Positions 40,601 to 47,968 of a DNA stretch of 64,000 nt are shown here, in pieces. Source of the stretch: Candidatus Rokuibacteriota bacterium (GTDB taxonomy: Bacteria > Methylomirabilota > Methylomirabilia > Rokubacteriales > CSP1-6); the NCBI GenBank assembly GCA_003220535.1, contig QHSU01000084.1:8941-72940 (forward strand), read 5' to 3'. Below the pieces are notes generated by a model. The model saw only the letters and a program-made list of their open reading frames with translations, had not been told where the DNA came from and made no database searches. A program made the position numbers and the translations under genes. Numbering within the stretch: the first letter of the stretch is position 1; every line of letters starts with the position of its first letter.

Positions 40601-40776
40601 AGACGGCCGAGCGACTGCGCGCGAGCGGCCACCCGGTGCGCGTCGCCGCCCAGCCGGGCGAGGCAGTGACGTTCGCCATCCGTCACGGCAACTTCGCCAC
40701 GCCCGGAGAGGCGCAGGCGAAGGGTCAGGAGCTGATGCGGCTCGGCCTGGGGAACCAGGTCGTGCGAGTGAAGTAG
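37636..40776 (+). CDS. Wzc-type chain-length regulator/tyrosine kinase fused to membrane and SPOR-like domains
   Basis: A 1046-residue protein. N-terminal Wzz domain: helix at about 15-35, long coiled-coil periplasmic region to about 380, second helix near 395-415 (INTILVGAVLGLSLGLVLAF). Then a BY-kinase: Walker A SSPTLQEGKTTT (near 510), Walker A' region LLIGANMRRP (near 540; the usual Asp-rich ID-x-D is GAN), Walker B VVLVDTPP (near 633) and a tyrosine cluster YAYTQYYTHYYGEE (near 702-715). Unlike normal Wzc it goes on: a third helix (IWTGAIVLALLAALGALAGW, near 785-808), a proline-rich stretch and two SPOR-like modules (near 895-1046). The tail would be periplasmic. GTG 37636 start. It would control polymer length and assembly. 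Confidence 0.9.
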   Translation: MAQYEMNLRDYWLIVRRRRVIIIASTVLVALLSFGFARQKVPIYQATAAVKFEQSTQLSGLLVEVLSYSSADSIETQVTLIKSYPILEDVAKRLRRLPETLPGGAVRESKSYWAVLDSINGKLKVARVPNTSILEITATSTNAREARDLANATAEGYRDYNKALRNARVTEARRFIETQLKDVESRARRAEAEIWAFREANRIIAPGAESSVLLSLFTQVRGDIEKARQQRIELEAIQQRLTRLDATNAADRIFVETSNPAMQRLQATYSELLLERNNLALEVTEKHPRLQALDDRMREVRMEMRREVAGQIAMLRNREELLNRQIGELQQKNRELPTLELSLQRMQRDAKTNDDLLALLKTKHQEALIKEAEQIEEVSIVRPATEPDAPIGGEAINTILVGAVLGLSLGLVLAFVRETLDTSIGTIEDVEAYLGVPVLGVVPHIDSRETVQRILERRPGLAQIDPEALLSHSLLITHFDPKSPVAEAYRTLRTNIQFARMERSGKVLVVSSPTLQEGKTTTIVNLALTMAQSGQKTLLIGANMRRPSIHRFFGIEREPGLSNILVGSAQWQDCIRTVADILMGRFEMEDIMAAPGLDNLHIIEAGPVPANPSELLSTPAMTGFLHAVRDVYDVVLVDTPPILPVTDSAIVASQADGVVLVYQAGKVGRLVLKRAKVHVENVGGKVWGVVLNDVKTEIAGYAYTQYYTHYYGEETVVDHRKERLQRARGFVTGLFHRFGRSEAASDRSDSGSSASVTDSPSADGPSLEMGALDMPPGGATKSRRIWTGAIVLALLAALGALAGWRLGWFGGGLPPKELLRQRLEAPPSSPAARAPAPLQAMAPPAPAPPPSSEPSVPPITPGPVAAAPGPSERPGFTAPPGKSEPVAPSGGGLAGARFAVEFGPFVTAPEAERVERQLNEAGYHTARFRQQTGAALYAVLIEKISSTRAAQTLVATLREQGFGDAFVVGEREPLSVQVGLPLPLRGAVQTAERLRASGHPVRVAAQPGEAVTFAIRHGNFATPGEAQAKGQELMRLGLGNQVVRVK

Positions 40777-40782
40777 GGGCGC

Positions 40783-42099
40783 GTGGATTCACCCTTCGTC
40801 CTGGCCGCCGCTCTGATCGTGTTTCTCGTTGTCTTCGTCAAGACGGAGTTCGGCCTTTACCTCGTGCTCTTCTCCATGCTGCTCTCGCCCCAGCTCGGCT
40901 CAGGCGGCGCCGCGATCGCCGAGGGACGCCGGATCGTCGTCCGGAGCGAGGACATCCTCCTGCTGGTCGTCGCCTTCAGCTGGCTCGCCAAGACCGCCGT
41001 GAACAAGGAACTGGGGCTCGCGGTGAAGACCCCGCTCAACCGGCCGATCCTCGCCTACGTGGCCGCGACCGCGATCGCGACCCTGATCGGGTACGTGACC
41101 GGCACCGTGGGGGGCCTCGGCGGGGCTTTCTACGTTCTCAAGTACGTCGAGTACTTCGTCGTCTATTACATGGTGGTGAACAACCTGACCGACCGCCGGC
41201 AGGCATGGCGCCTCGTCACGGCGGCGTTTCTGACGGCGGTCATCGTCAGCCTGATCGGGATGACCCAGATCCCGAGCGGGCAGCGCGTGTCGGCGCCGTT
41301 CGAAGGCAAGGACGGCGAGCCCAACACCTTCGGCGGCTACCTCCTGCTGCTCATGGCCGTGGCGGGCGGCATCGCGCTCGAGACCGCGCGCATTCGCACT
41401 CGTGTGCTCTACCTGGGGCTCACCGGCCTCATGGCCATCCCCTTCGTGTTCACGCTCTCGCGCACGTCCTACGTCGGCGTGATTCCCGCCGTCGCCGTCC
41501 TGGCGGTACTCTCGAGCCGGCGGCGGCTGATGATCGGCGCACTCATCGTCGCGCTCGTCGCCTCGCCCCTCGTCGTGGCGCTCTTCCCCGACACGGTGAC
41601 GAAGCGGGTCCTCTACACGTTCGAGCCCGAGCGCGGGCAACCCACCGTGAGAGTCGGCGCCGTGGGCCTCGACCCGTCGACCTCGGCTCGCCTCATCAGC
41701 GTGAAGCAGGCGTTCGAGGGCTGGACGCACCGCCCCATCTTCGGCTACGGCGTGACGGGATTCGCGTTCATGGATCAGCAATTCGCGCGAACACTCGTCG
41801 AGACGGGCGTCGTCGGCTTGACGGCGTTCCTCGTGCTCGTGTGGGCCGTGCTGAAGGCCGGCGTGCTCTCGTTCCGGGCGCTGCGCACGCCCGAGGAGCG
41901 CGGGCTCGCACTCGGGTTCGTCGCCGGCACGGTCGGCCTCCTCGGCCACGCGATCGGCGCCAACACGTTCATCATCGTGCGCATCATGGAGCCGTTCTGG
42001 TTCTTCGCCGCCATCGTGGTAGCGCTGCCCGGGCTCGCCCAGGCCGAGGCGATGGCCGCACCCGAGACGGGCGTGCGCCTGTCCCGGCGCGTCGCGTGA
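40783..42099 (+). CDS. O-antigen ligase/Wzy-type polymerase
   Basis: A 438-residue membrane protein with 10 or more predicted helices. The large periplasmic loop contains the Wzy_C-type pattern VSAPFEGKDGEPNTFGGYLL and, near the end, TFSLSRTSYVGVIPAV-like FTLSRTSYVGVIPAVA and RPIFGYGVTGFAFMDQQF. It polymerises or ligates lipid-linked repeat units at the periplasmic face. GTG 40783 start. It overlaps the phosphatase gene by one base. Polymerase versus ligase cannot be decided from sequence; the Wzc and Wza genes next to it favour polymerase. Confidence 0.88.
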   Translation: MDSPFVLAAALIVFLVVFVKTEFGLYLVLFSMLLSPQLGSGGAAIAEGRRIVVRSEDILLLVVAFSWLAKTAVNKELGLAVKTPLNRPILAYVAATAIATLIGYVTGTVGGLGGAFYVLKYVEYFVVYYMVVNNLTDRRQAWRLVTAAFLTAVIVSLIGMTQIPSGQRVSAPFEGKDGEPNTFGGYLLLLMAVAGGIALETARIRTRVLYLGLTGLMAIPFVFTLSRTSYVGVIPAVAVLAVLSSRRRLMIGALIVALVASPLVVALFPDTVTKRVLYTFEPERGQPTVRVGAVGLDPSTSARLISVKQAFEGWTHRPIFGYGVTGFAFMDQQFARTLVETGVVGLTAFLVLVWAVLKAGVLSFRALRTPEERGLALGFVAGTVGLLGHAIGANTFIIVRIMEPFWFFAAIVVALPGLAQAEAMAAPETGVRLSRRVA

Positions 42100-42644
42100 T
42101 GCCGACGCGCGCCGTCGTCGCGCGGGCGCGGAAGATCCGGCTCCTCGTGATGGACGTCGACGGGGTGCTCACGGACGGGCGAATGATCCTCTCCGAGCGC
42201 GGCGACGAGCTGAAGGCGTTCGACACGCACGACGGGGTCGCCATCGCCCTGGCCAAGCGCGCGGGGCTCCGGACGGCGATGGTCACGGGCGAGTCGAGCC
42301 CGATCGCGAAGGCACGGGGCGGCAAGCTCGGCGTCGACTCGGTCGTCCTCGGGGCCCGTCGGAAGCGCGAGGCCGTCGAAGCGCTGCGCGCCGAGTACAA
42401 CGTCCCCGCCAACGCGGTCGCCTTCATCGGTGACGACCTCCTCGATATCCCGGCCCTGCAGATCGCCGGGCTCGCGGTCGCCGTCGCCGACGCGCCGCCG
42501 CCGGTGAAGGCGGTCGCGCACCTCGTGACGCGCGCCCGGGGCGGGCACGGCGCGGTCCGCGAGCTGGTCGAGCTCCTCTTGCGAGCGCAGCGCGCGTGGC
42601 GGCAGGTCGTCGACGCCTACGTGCGCGAGCACGGAGGTCGATGA
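42099..42644 (+). CDS. KdsC-like HAD phosphatase
   Basis: A 181-residue type C0 HAD phosphatase. Motif I is MDVDGVLTDG (about residues 18-27, nucleophile Asp19 and general acid Asp21), then AFDTHDGVAIALAKRAGLR, motif II MVTGESS (about 61-67), and motif IV FIGDDLLDIPAL. The best match is KDO-8-phosphate phosphatase or the phosphatase part of N-acylneuraminate pathways. No KdsA or KdsB lies in the window, so it may act on a different sugar acid made for this polymer. It overlaps the flippase gene start by 4 bases. Confidence 0.88.
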   Translation: MPTRAVVARARKIRLLVMDVDGVLTDGRMILSERGDELKAFDTHDGVAIALAKRAGLRTAMVTGESSPIAKARGGKLGVDSVVLGARRKREAVEALRAEYNVPANAVAFIGDDLLDIPALQIAGLAVAVADAPPPVKAVAHLVTRARGGHGAVRELVELLLRAQRAWRQVVDAYVREHGGR

Positions 42645-44158
42645 CCCCGCCGGGCTCTCCGGGGCTCCGCGGGAGGACGCTCAGAAGCTTCTTGCTGCTT
42701 GGCGCCCAGCGCGTGATCGGCGTCGTCGTCACCGCCGGCGGCAGTATCGTCCTCGCCCGTCTCTTGACGCCGGAGGTCTTCGGCCTCTACGCCATCCTGG
42801 TCTTCGTGATCACGCTCGGCGTCCGGTTCAGCGAACTCGGGCTCGGCGCCGCGCTGATCCAGCGCCGCGATCTCGGATTAGAGTCGCGCCTCGGCCGGCG
42901 GGGCCCCAGCCCCGCGTCGGCCTGCGGCGCGCACGACCATGCCGTCGCCGGGCTGAGCGCTGCCTTCACGGCGACCTTCGCGCTGGCGCTGGTACTGGGC
43001 GCCGCGATCGCCGCGGCGGCGCCCCTGGTGGGGCGGTGGCCGGGCGTGTCGAGCGAGGTGACCGCGCCGGTGCGCTGGCTCGCGCTGCTCGTCGTGCTGT
43101 CATCGCTCCGCATGCCCGCCATGGTCCTGCTCGAGCGCCGGCTCGCCTACCTGCCGCTGACGATCGCCGAGACCGCCGACACGGTGACATTCCATGTCGT
43201 GGCGATTGCCGCCGCGCTCGGCGGCGCCGGGCTCTGGAGCTTCGTCATGGGCGCGCTGGCGGCGCGCGCCGCCAATCTGACGGTGCTGTGGAGCGCGACG
43301 CGGTGGCGACCGACGCTTCGCGGGAGCTGGCGCGAGCTGGCCCCGGTGCTGAGGTTCGGTGTCCTGTTCCAGGGAAGCATCCTGGTCGGCATCGCCGGGG
43401 ACGCGGTGGTGCCGACGTTCGTCACGGCGTGGAGCGGCGTCGCGGCCATCGGGTTCCTGAACTGGGCCGCGACGCTCGCGTTCCTGCCGCTGCAGGTCGT
43501 CAGCATCGCGGGCCGCGTGCTGTTTCCCGCCCTCTCGAGCCTCCAGACCGACACCGCGAGATTCGCGGAGGCCACCGCGCGCGCGCTGAACCGCGTCACC
43601 ACCGTCCTCTATCCCGCGGCGGCGCTGCTCCTGGCCGGCGCCGATCCCGTCGTTCGCCTGATCTTCGGCGAGGCGTGGGCGCCGGCGGTCCCCGCGGTGC
43701 GGTGCTTTTGCCTGTCGGCGATCATCGGAGGCACGTCGACCATCTTCGTGCACGCGCTCTACGGTCTCGGGCGCGCCGACGTCGTGTTTCGGCTGAACCT
43801 CGCGAGCGCCGTGCTGCTGTGGGTGATGACGGTGCTCCTGGTGCCGTGGCTCGGGTTCGTCGGCTTCGCCGTCGCCAGCGCGTGCCTGGCGTGCGCGGGC
43901 GTGTCGTACACCGCGCTGAGCCTCCGCCGCCTCGTGCCTCTGCGCGTCCTTCCCGCCGTGCGCGTGCCGCTGGCGGCGAGCGCCGGGAGCGCGGCGGTCC
44001 TCGCGACGCTCGCGGGCCTCTGGATCCACGACCTGCCGACGCTCCTCATCGGCGCGATCGTGTCGGCGGGGGCGTACGTCGTCTTCGCCGGTCTCATCGG
44101 GGGCGCGGCCTGGCGCGTCGAGTTCATGGCCGACTGGCGGACGGTGCTTCAGGGGTGA
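42641..44158 (+). CDS. Wzx-type oligosaccharide flippase
   Basis: A 505-residue MOP-superfamily flippase with about 12-14 predicted helices: FLLLGAQRVIGVVVTAGGSIVLARLL, then VRFSELGLGAALIQRRDL, LFQGSILVGIAGDAVV and VSYTALSLRRLVPL. After ALIQRRDL, instead of the usual helix start, residues about 78-105 are a GC-rich insertion (SRLGRRGPSPASACGAHDHA) that may come from the dispersed repeat element. It should carry the repeat unit over the inner membrane before polymerisation. Start ATG 42641; it overlaps both neighbours. Confidence 0.9.
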   Translation: MTPPGSPGLRGRTLRSFLLLGAQRVIGVVVTAGGSIVLARLLTPEVFGLYAILVFVITLGVRFSELGLGAALIQRRDLGLESRLGRRGPSPASACGAHDHAVAGLSAAFTATFALALVLGAAIAAAAPLVGRWPGVSSEVTAPVRWLALLVVLSSLRMPAMVLLERRLAYLPLTIAETADTVTFHVVAIAAALGGAGLWSFVMGALAARAANLTVLWSATRWRPTLRGSWRELAPVLRFGVLFQGSILVGIAGDAVVPTFVTAWSGVAAIGFLNWAATLAFLPLQVVSIAGRVLFPALSSLQTDTARFAEATARALNRVTTVLYPAAALLLAGADPVVRLIFGEAWAPAVPAVRCFCLSAIIGGTSTIFVHALYGLGRADVVFRLNLASAVLLWVMTVLLVPWLGFVGFAVASACLACAGVSYTALSLRRLVPLRVLPAVRVPLAASAGSAAVLATLAGLWIHDLPTLLIGAIVSAGAYVVFAGLIGGAAWRVEFMADWRTVLQG

Positions 44159-44325
44159 GCGCCACCGTCTCCGCCGTCGTCGTCGCCCGCAACGAGGAGG
44201 TGGTGATCCGACGGTGTCTCGAGCGTGACACCACCGTGCGGCGCCTCGGATCCCTCCTGCGTCTGGCGACCGCGCTCGCCGGACATGGATTCCGCCGGTT
44301 GTGGGAGCGGAGGGGCACGCCGTGA
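44155..44325 (+). pseudogene. Glycosyltransferase family 2 remnant
   Basis: A 56-codon frame begins MSATVSAVVVARNEEVVIRR, the conserved start of GT2 glycosyltransferases (V-V-V-A-R-N-E). After CLERDTTVRRLGSLLRLATA it jumps to what looks like the end of such a protein (LAGHGFRRLWERRGTP). The catalytic core is missing by an internal deletion. GTG 44155 overlaps the flippase stop, and the methyltransferase gene overlaps its end, so the peptide may still be translated without function. Confidence 0.65.
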
Positions 44326-44963
44326 GGCTCCGAGAGACGTGGCGGCGCTTCACGCCTGCGCAGGTTCGCGATTTCCTCCGCGTGGGCCACGAGGGCCGCG
44401 ACCATCCGTCCCGCGTCAGGGCGGTCGCGCTGCTCGAGGGGATGACCTCCGTGCTCGACGTGGGCTGCGGCACCGGCGTGATGTTCGAGCTGCTCCGCGA
44501 GCGCCGGCCGGACATCGACTACCGCGGCATCGACGTGACCGCGCAGTTCGTCGCGGCGGCGCGCGAGCGGTTTCCGGCCGACGCCGTCCGGTTTCGGGAA
44601 GGCTCCCTCTACGAGCTCGACGGGCTGCCCGGTGTGTTCGACGCGGTGCTGTGCCGGCACATCCTGGAGCATCTGCCGGACTGGGCGCCCGCCGTGCAGC
44701 GCATGTACGAGCGCGCCCGTCGCAAGCTCGTCATCATCTTCTACCTGCCGCCCCGGCCGCTGCGGCTCTGGCGCAAGCGGAACGAACGGTTCGAGCCGGG
44801 CTTCTACACACACACCTACGACCTCGGCCGCTTCCTCGACCACCTCCTGAACGGCCTCACGCCCCCGCCCGCCGAGGTCCGCATTCATCCACGTCAGGGG
44901 ACGAGCGATCCGCGGTTTCGATGGGGCGACCGCGAGAACATCATCTACGAGGTCATCCGGTGA
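44322..44963 (+). CDS. Class I SAM-dependent methyltransferase
   Basis: A 213-residue methyltransferase. Motif I is SVLDVGCGTGVMFELLRE, then DIDYRGIDVTAQFVAAARER and FREGSLYELDGLPGVFDAVL, then RHILEHLPDWAPAVQRMYER. It is typical of enzymes that methylate sugars or lipids in polysaccharide loci. GTG 44322 is the start, overlapping the GT2 remnant by 4 bases. It ends 4 bases into the next glycosyltransferase. Substrate unknown. Confidence 0.88.
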   Translation: MRLRETWRRFTPAQVRDFLRVGHEGRDHPSRVRAVALLEGMTSVLDVGCGTGVMFELLRERRPDIDYRGIDVTAQFVAAARERFPADAVRFREGSLYELDGLPGVFDAVLCRHILEHLPDWAPAVQRMYERARRKLVIIFYLPPRPLRLWRKRNERFEPGFYTHTYDLGRFLDHLLNGLTPPPAEVRIHPRQGTSDPRFRWGDRENIIYEVIR

Positions 44964-45889
44964 GCGTGAGCCTCGTCATCGCCACGTTCAACCACGCGCG
45001 GTTCGTCGGCGAGGCGCTCGACAGCGCGCTCGCCCAGACGCTCAGGGCCGTCGAGGTCGTCGTGGTTGACGACGGCTCGACCGACGACACGCCGGCCGTC
45101 CTGGCTCGCTACGACGGCCGGATCCTCGTCATCCGGCAACCGAATCGTGGCCTGGCGGCCGCCCGCAACGCGGGCCTCGCCGCTTCGCGCGGGACCTACG
45201 TCACATTCCTCGACGCCGACGACGTCCTGATGCCGACCAAGCTCGCCGAGCAGGTCGCGGTGCTCGAGCGCGCGCCGGCCGTCGGCTGGACCTACTGCGA
45301 TGTGCTCATCGAGACCATGGCGACGGGGACCAGCGTGAAGGCGTCGGAGCGCTTCGGCTACGGCGCGCGCGTGCTCGATGGCTGGCTCTTTCCGGAGCTG
45401 ATCCACGGCAACTTCATTCCGGCGATCGCGCCGCTCGTCCGGCGCACGGCGCTCGACGCGGCTGGCGGCTTCGACGAGCGGCTGACCGCGCTCGAGGACT
45501 GGGACCTGTGGTTACGCCTGTCCCTGATCGCCGAGGCCCGCTACAGCCCCGCCGTGCTCGTCAGCTACCGCGTCCAGCCCGGGAGCATGAGCGAGGACCG
45601 ATCCCGAATGGACCGGAACCGGTTCCGCGTCCTCGACAAGCTCTACCGGACGCGACCGGCGGCGGTGGAAGGGCTGGGGTCCGTCGGTCGGCGCATCATC
45701 GCCGACACGCACAACTGGCTCGGCAAGGAAGCGTATGCCCGCGGCGATTGGGCGGAAGCGCGGCGACGCTTCGCGGCGTCCCTCGTGACCGTGCCCTGGC
45801 AACGGGAGGCGCCGAAGCTCCTCGGTCTGAGCCTGGTCCGCGCCGGGGCCCGAGCCTGGACCAGCGAGCGGACGACGGGGCCACGGTGA
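44960..45889 (+). CDS. GT2-family glycosyltransferase
   Basis: A 309-residue GT-A fold enzyme. The start MSVSLVIATFNHARFVGEAL is followed by VVVVDDGSTDDTPAVL and LDADD (DxD motif at about 88-90 binding the metal and nucleotide sugar), and later LEDWDLWLRLSLIA, the ED-W region of the catalytic base. It transfers a sugar from a nucleotide sugar to the growing lipid-linked oligosaccharide on the cytoplasmic face. Start GTG 44960 overlaps the methyltransferase stop. Donor and linkage unknown. The C-terminal 60 residues contain extra helices (LGKEAYARGDWAEARRRFAA). Confidence 0.9.
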   Translation: MSVSLVIATFNHARFVGEALDSALAQTLRAVEVVVVDDGSTDDTPAVLARYDGRILVIRQPNRGLAAARNAGLAASRGTYVTFLDADDVLMPTKLAEQVAVLERAPAVGWTYCDVLIETMATGTSVKASERFGYGARVLDGWLFPELIHGNFIPAIAPLVRRTALDAAGGFDERLTALEDWDLWLRLSLIAEARYSPAVLVSYRVQPGSMSEDRSRMDRNRFRVLDKLYRTRPAAVEGLGSVGRRIIADTHNWLGKEAYARGDWAEARRRFAASLVTVPWQREAPKLLGLSLVRAGARAWTSERTTGPR

Positions 45890-45905
45890 GCGCGACGGCA
45901 AAGAT

Positions 45906-46853
45906 ATGAAGGACACCGCGGTGGTCGTCGTCAGCTACAACACGCGGGAGCTCACGCTCCAGGCCGTCGCGTCGGCCCGCAAGGCGGCCGCCGGGCTCGA
46001 TGCGCGCGTCATCGTGGCCGACAACGGCTCGGCCGACGGCACGGTCGCGGCGGTGCGGGCCGCCGACCCGGAGGTCACGGTGCTCGAGAACCCGGACAAT
46101 CCCGGCTATGGCGCGGCTATCAACCGCGCCACGGACGCGGAGCGATCGACGCATGTCTGCGCGATGAACGCGGACGTCGTGCTCGAACCCGAGTGCCTCG
46201 TGACGCTCCGGCGCTTCCTCGACGTGAACCGGGCCTGCGGTCTGGTGGGCCCGGCGCTCGCGTACCCGGACGGGACGCCACAACCGTCGGCCAAGCGCTT
46301 TCCGACGCTCGGGCTGGCGCTCGCCGAGGTCGTCGGGCTCCACACGCTGGCGCCGGGCAATCGGTGGGTCAAACGCTTCTATTACGAAAACGGGGATCTC
46401 ACGCGCGACGCGCTCGTCGACACGGTCTCCGGGTCGGTGATGATGATCCGCACCGAGGCGCTCGACGCCGTCCGCGGCTTCGACGAGGGATTCCGGATGT
46501 ACTTCGAGGAGACGGATCTCTGCCGGCGCCTTCGGGACCGCGGGCACTCGGTCGCTTTCTGTCCGGCCGCCCGCGCGGTCCATCGGCACGGCGCCAGCAC
46601 CCTGCAGACCTCCGTGCGGCAGGTCGAGTACTACCTGAGCTACGTGCGCTATTTTCGCAAGCATCACCGCCGCGCCGCGGCGGCGATCCTCCGCGCCGCG
46701 GTGATCGCCGGCGCGCTCGTGCGGATGGCCGCGCTCGTGGTCAAGTACCCCCCGCTCGATCGGCACCGCGCGGCCCGACTGCGGGCGAAGGAGGCCGCCT
46801 GCGCGCGCCTGTTGCGCTCGCTCGGCTCGTCCGGAGTCGTGCGCACGCCATGA
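45906..46853 (+). CDS. GT2-family glycosyltransferase, rhamnosyltransferase-like
   Basis: A 315-residue enzyme of the WbbL-like type: VVVVSYNTRELTLQAVASAR, VIVADNGSADGTV, ENPDNPGYGAAINRA, NADVVLEPECL (DxD-type NADV), VSGSVMMIRTEALDAVRGFD, and YFEETDLCRRLRDRGH. This EETDL motif marks GT2 enzymes often making rhamnose linkages. The C-terminus has amphipathic helices (YYLSYVRYFRKHHRR), suggesting membrane association. It starts at ATG 45906 after a 16-base gap and ends 4 bases into the following GT4 gene. The rhamnose donor is inferred from family only. Confidence 0.88.
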   Translation: MKDTAVVVVSYNTRELTLQAVASARKAAAGLDARVIVADNGSADGTVAAVRAADPEVTVLENPDNPGYGAAINRATDAERSTHVCAMNADVVLEPECLVTLRRFLDVNRACGLVGPALAYPDGTPQPSAKRFPTLGLALAEVVGLHTLAPGNRWVKRFYYENGDLTRDALVDTVSGSVMMIRTEALDAVRGFDEGFRMYFEETDLCRRLRDRGHSVAFCPAARAVHRHGASTLQTSVRQVEYYLSYVRYFRKHHRRAAAAILRAAVIAGALVRMAALVVKYPPLDRHRAARLRAKEAACARLLRSLGSSGVVRTP

Positions 46854-47968
46854 AGGTCGTGATGGTCGAGGCCGGCGGTTGGGGCGGCATCGCGCACTAC
46901 GCGTGGAACCTGTGCGCGGCGCTGGCGGGTGCGGGTGTCGAGGTCTCGCTCCTGACCAACCGCGATTGGGAGCTCGGGCGCCTGCCGTCTCTCTTCGAGG
47001 TCGACCGGTGCTTTTCCCCCGACGCCGGGTACCTCGGCAACGTGAGCGCGCTGCGTGACCGGATGGCGCGCTCGCGGCCCGGTGTCGTCCACGTGCAAAG
47101 CTTGCTCTCGACGCGCTTCGACGCGCTGCTGTGGCCCGTGATCCGGCGTCGCAGACCCCTGGTGATGACGATCCACAACGTTCGGACTCACGAGCGCATC
47201 CGCTGGGACGACTGGACGCTCTGGCGCTGCTTCGGTGCCGCCGACGCGGTCGTGGTCCACACGCAGCGGGCGGCGGACGTGGCGCGCCAGCGTCTCCCCG
47301 CCGGTGCCAGGATCGAGCTCATTCATCATGGCGACGCCGGGTTCCTGCACGGCGAGCGCCGGCCCGACCGTCTCGGCGCCCGCGCCATGCTCGACCTGCC
47401 GAGCCACGCGAAGATCGTGCTCGCCTTCGGCGCGATCCGCCCCTACAAGGGCCTCCACGGCGTCATCGCCGCGGTCGCCGACCTGCGCCGCCGGCACGCG
47501 GACGCCTGGCTGGTGATCGCGGGGCCCCTCCTAGTCGGCCGCGAGGACGAGTATCGCGAGGCGATCCGACGCGCCGACGTCGACGGCGCCGTGGTCTTCC
47601 GCCCCCGCTACGTGCCGGCGGAGGAGGTCTCGGCGTATTTCGCCGCCGCCGACGTCGCGGTCTTCAACTACCGGGACATCACGGACAGCGGGTCATTGAG
47701 GCTCGCCTGCGACCTGGGCACGCCCGTCGTCGCCACCGCCGTCGGTAGCTTCCGCGAGTTCCTGACCGACGGCGTGACCGCCCGCCTGGTCGAGCCGGGG
47801 GACACGCGGGGCCTGGCCGCGGCGCTCGGCGACGTGCTGGCCCATCCGGAGAGCGCAGCGCGGATGGCGCAGGCGGCGCAGGCTCTCGCCGGCTCGGCGT
47901 GGTCGTGGGCCCAGAGCGCCAAAGCCACCGCCGGGCTCTACGAGACGCTCGCGCGAGGCGGCGCGTGA
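46850..47968 (+). CDS. GT4-family glycosyltransferase
   Basis: A 372-residue GT-B enzyme. N-terminal domain: MKVVMVEAGGWGGIAHYAWN. C-terminal domain: KIVLAFGAIRPYKGLHGVIA (donor-domain start), RYVPAEEVSAYFAAADVAVF, SGSLRLACDLGTPVVATAVG, FREFLTDGVTARLVEPGD. The Glu of the usual E-x-x-x-x-x-x-x-E motif corresponds to the SGSLRLA region, where the first Glu is replaced by Ser, so catalysis may be modified. It overlaps both neighbours by 4 bases. Sugar and linkage unknown. Confidence 0.88.
   Translation: MKVVMVEAGGWGGIAHYAWNLCAALAGAGVEVSLLTNRDWELGRLPSLFEVDRCFSPDAGYLGNVSALRDRMARSRPGVVHVQSLLSTRFDALLWPVIRRRRPLVMTIHNVRTHERIRWDDWTLWRCFGAADAVVVHTQRAADVARQRLPAGARIELIHHGDAGFLHGERRPDRLGARAMLDLPSHAKIVLAFGAIRPYKGLHGVIAAVADLRRRHADAWLVIAGPLLVGREDEYREAIRRADVDGAVVFRPRYVPAEEVSAYFAAADVAVFNYRDITDSGSLRLACDLGTPVVATAVGSFREFLTDGVTARLVEPGDTRGLAAALGDVLAHPESAARMAQAAQALAGSAWSWAQSAKATAGLYETLARGGA

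Noticed and set aside
39247..40686. Long minus-strand frame opposite the Wzc tail
   Set aside because: Histidine/arginine-rich shadow frame with no start signal; the plus-strand kinase/SPOR pattern is clear.
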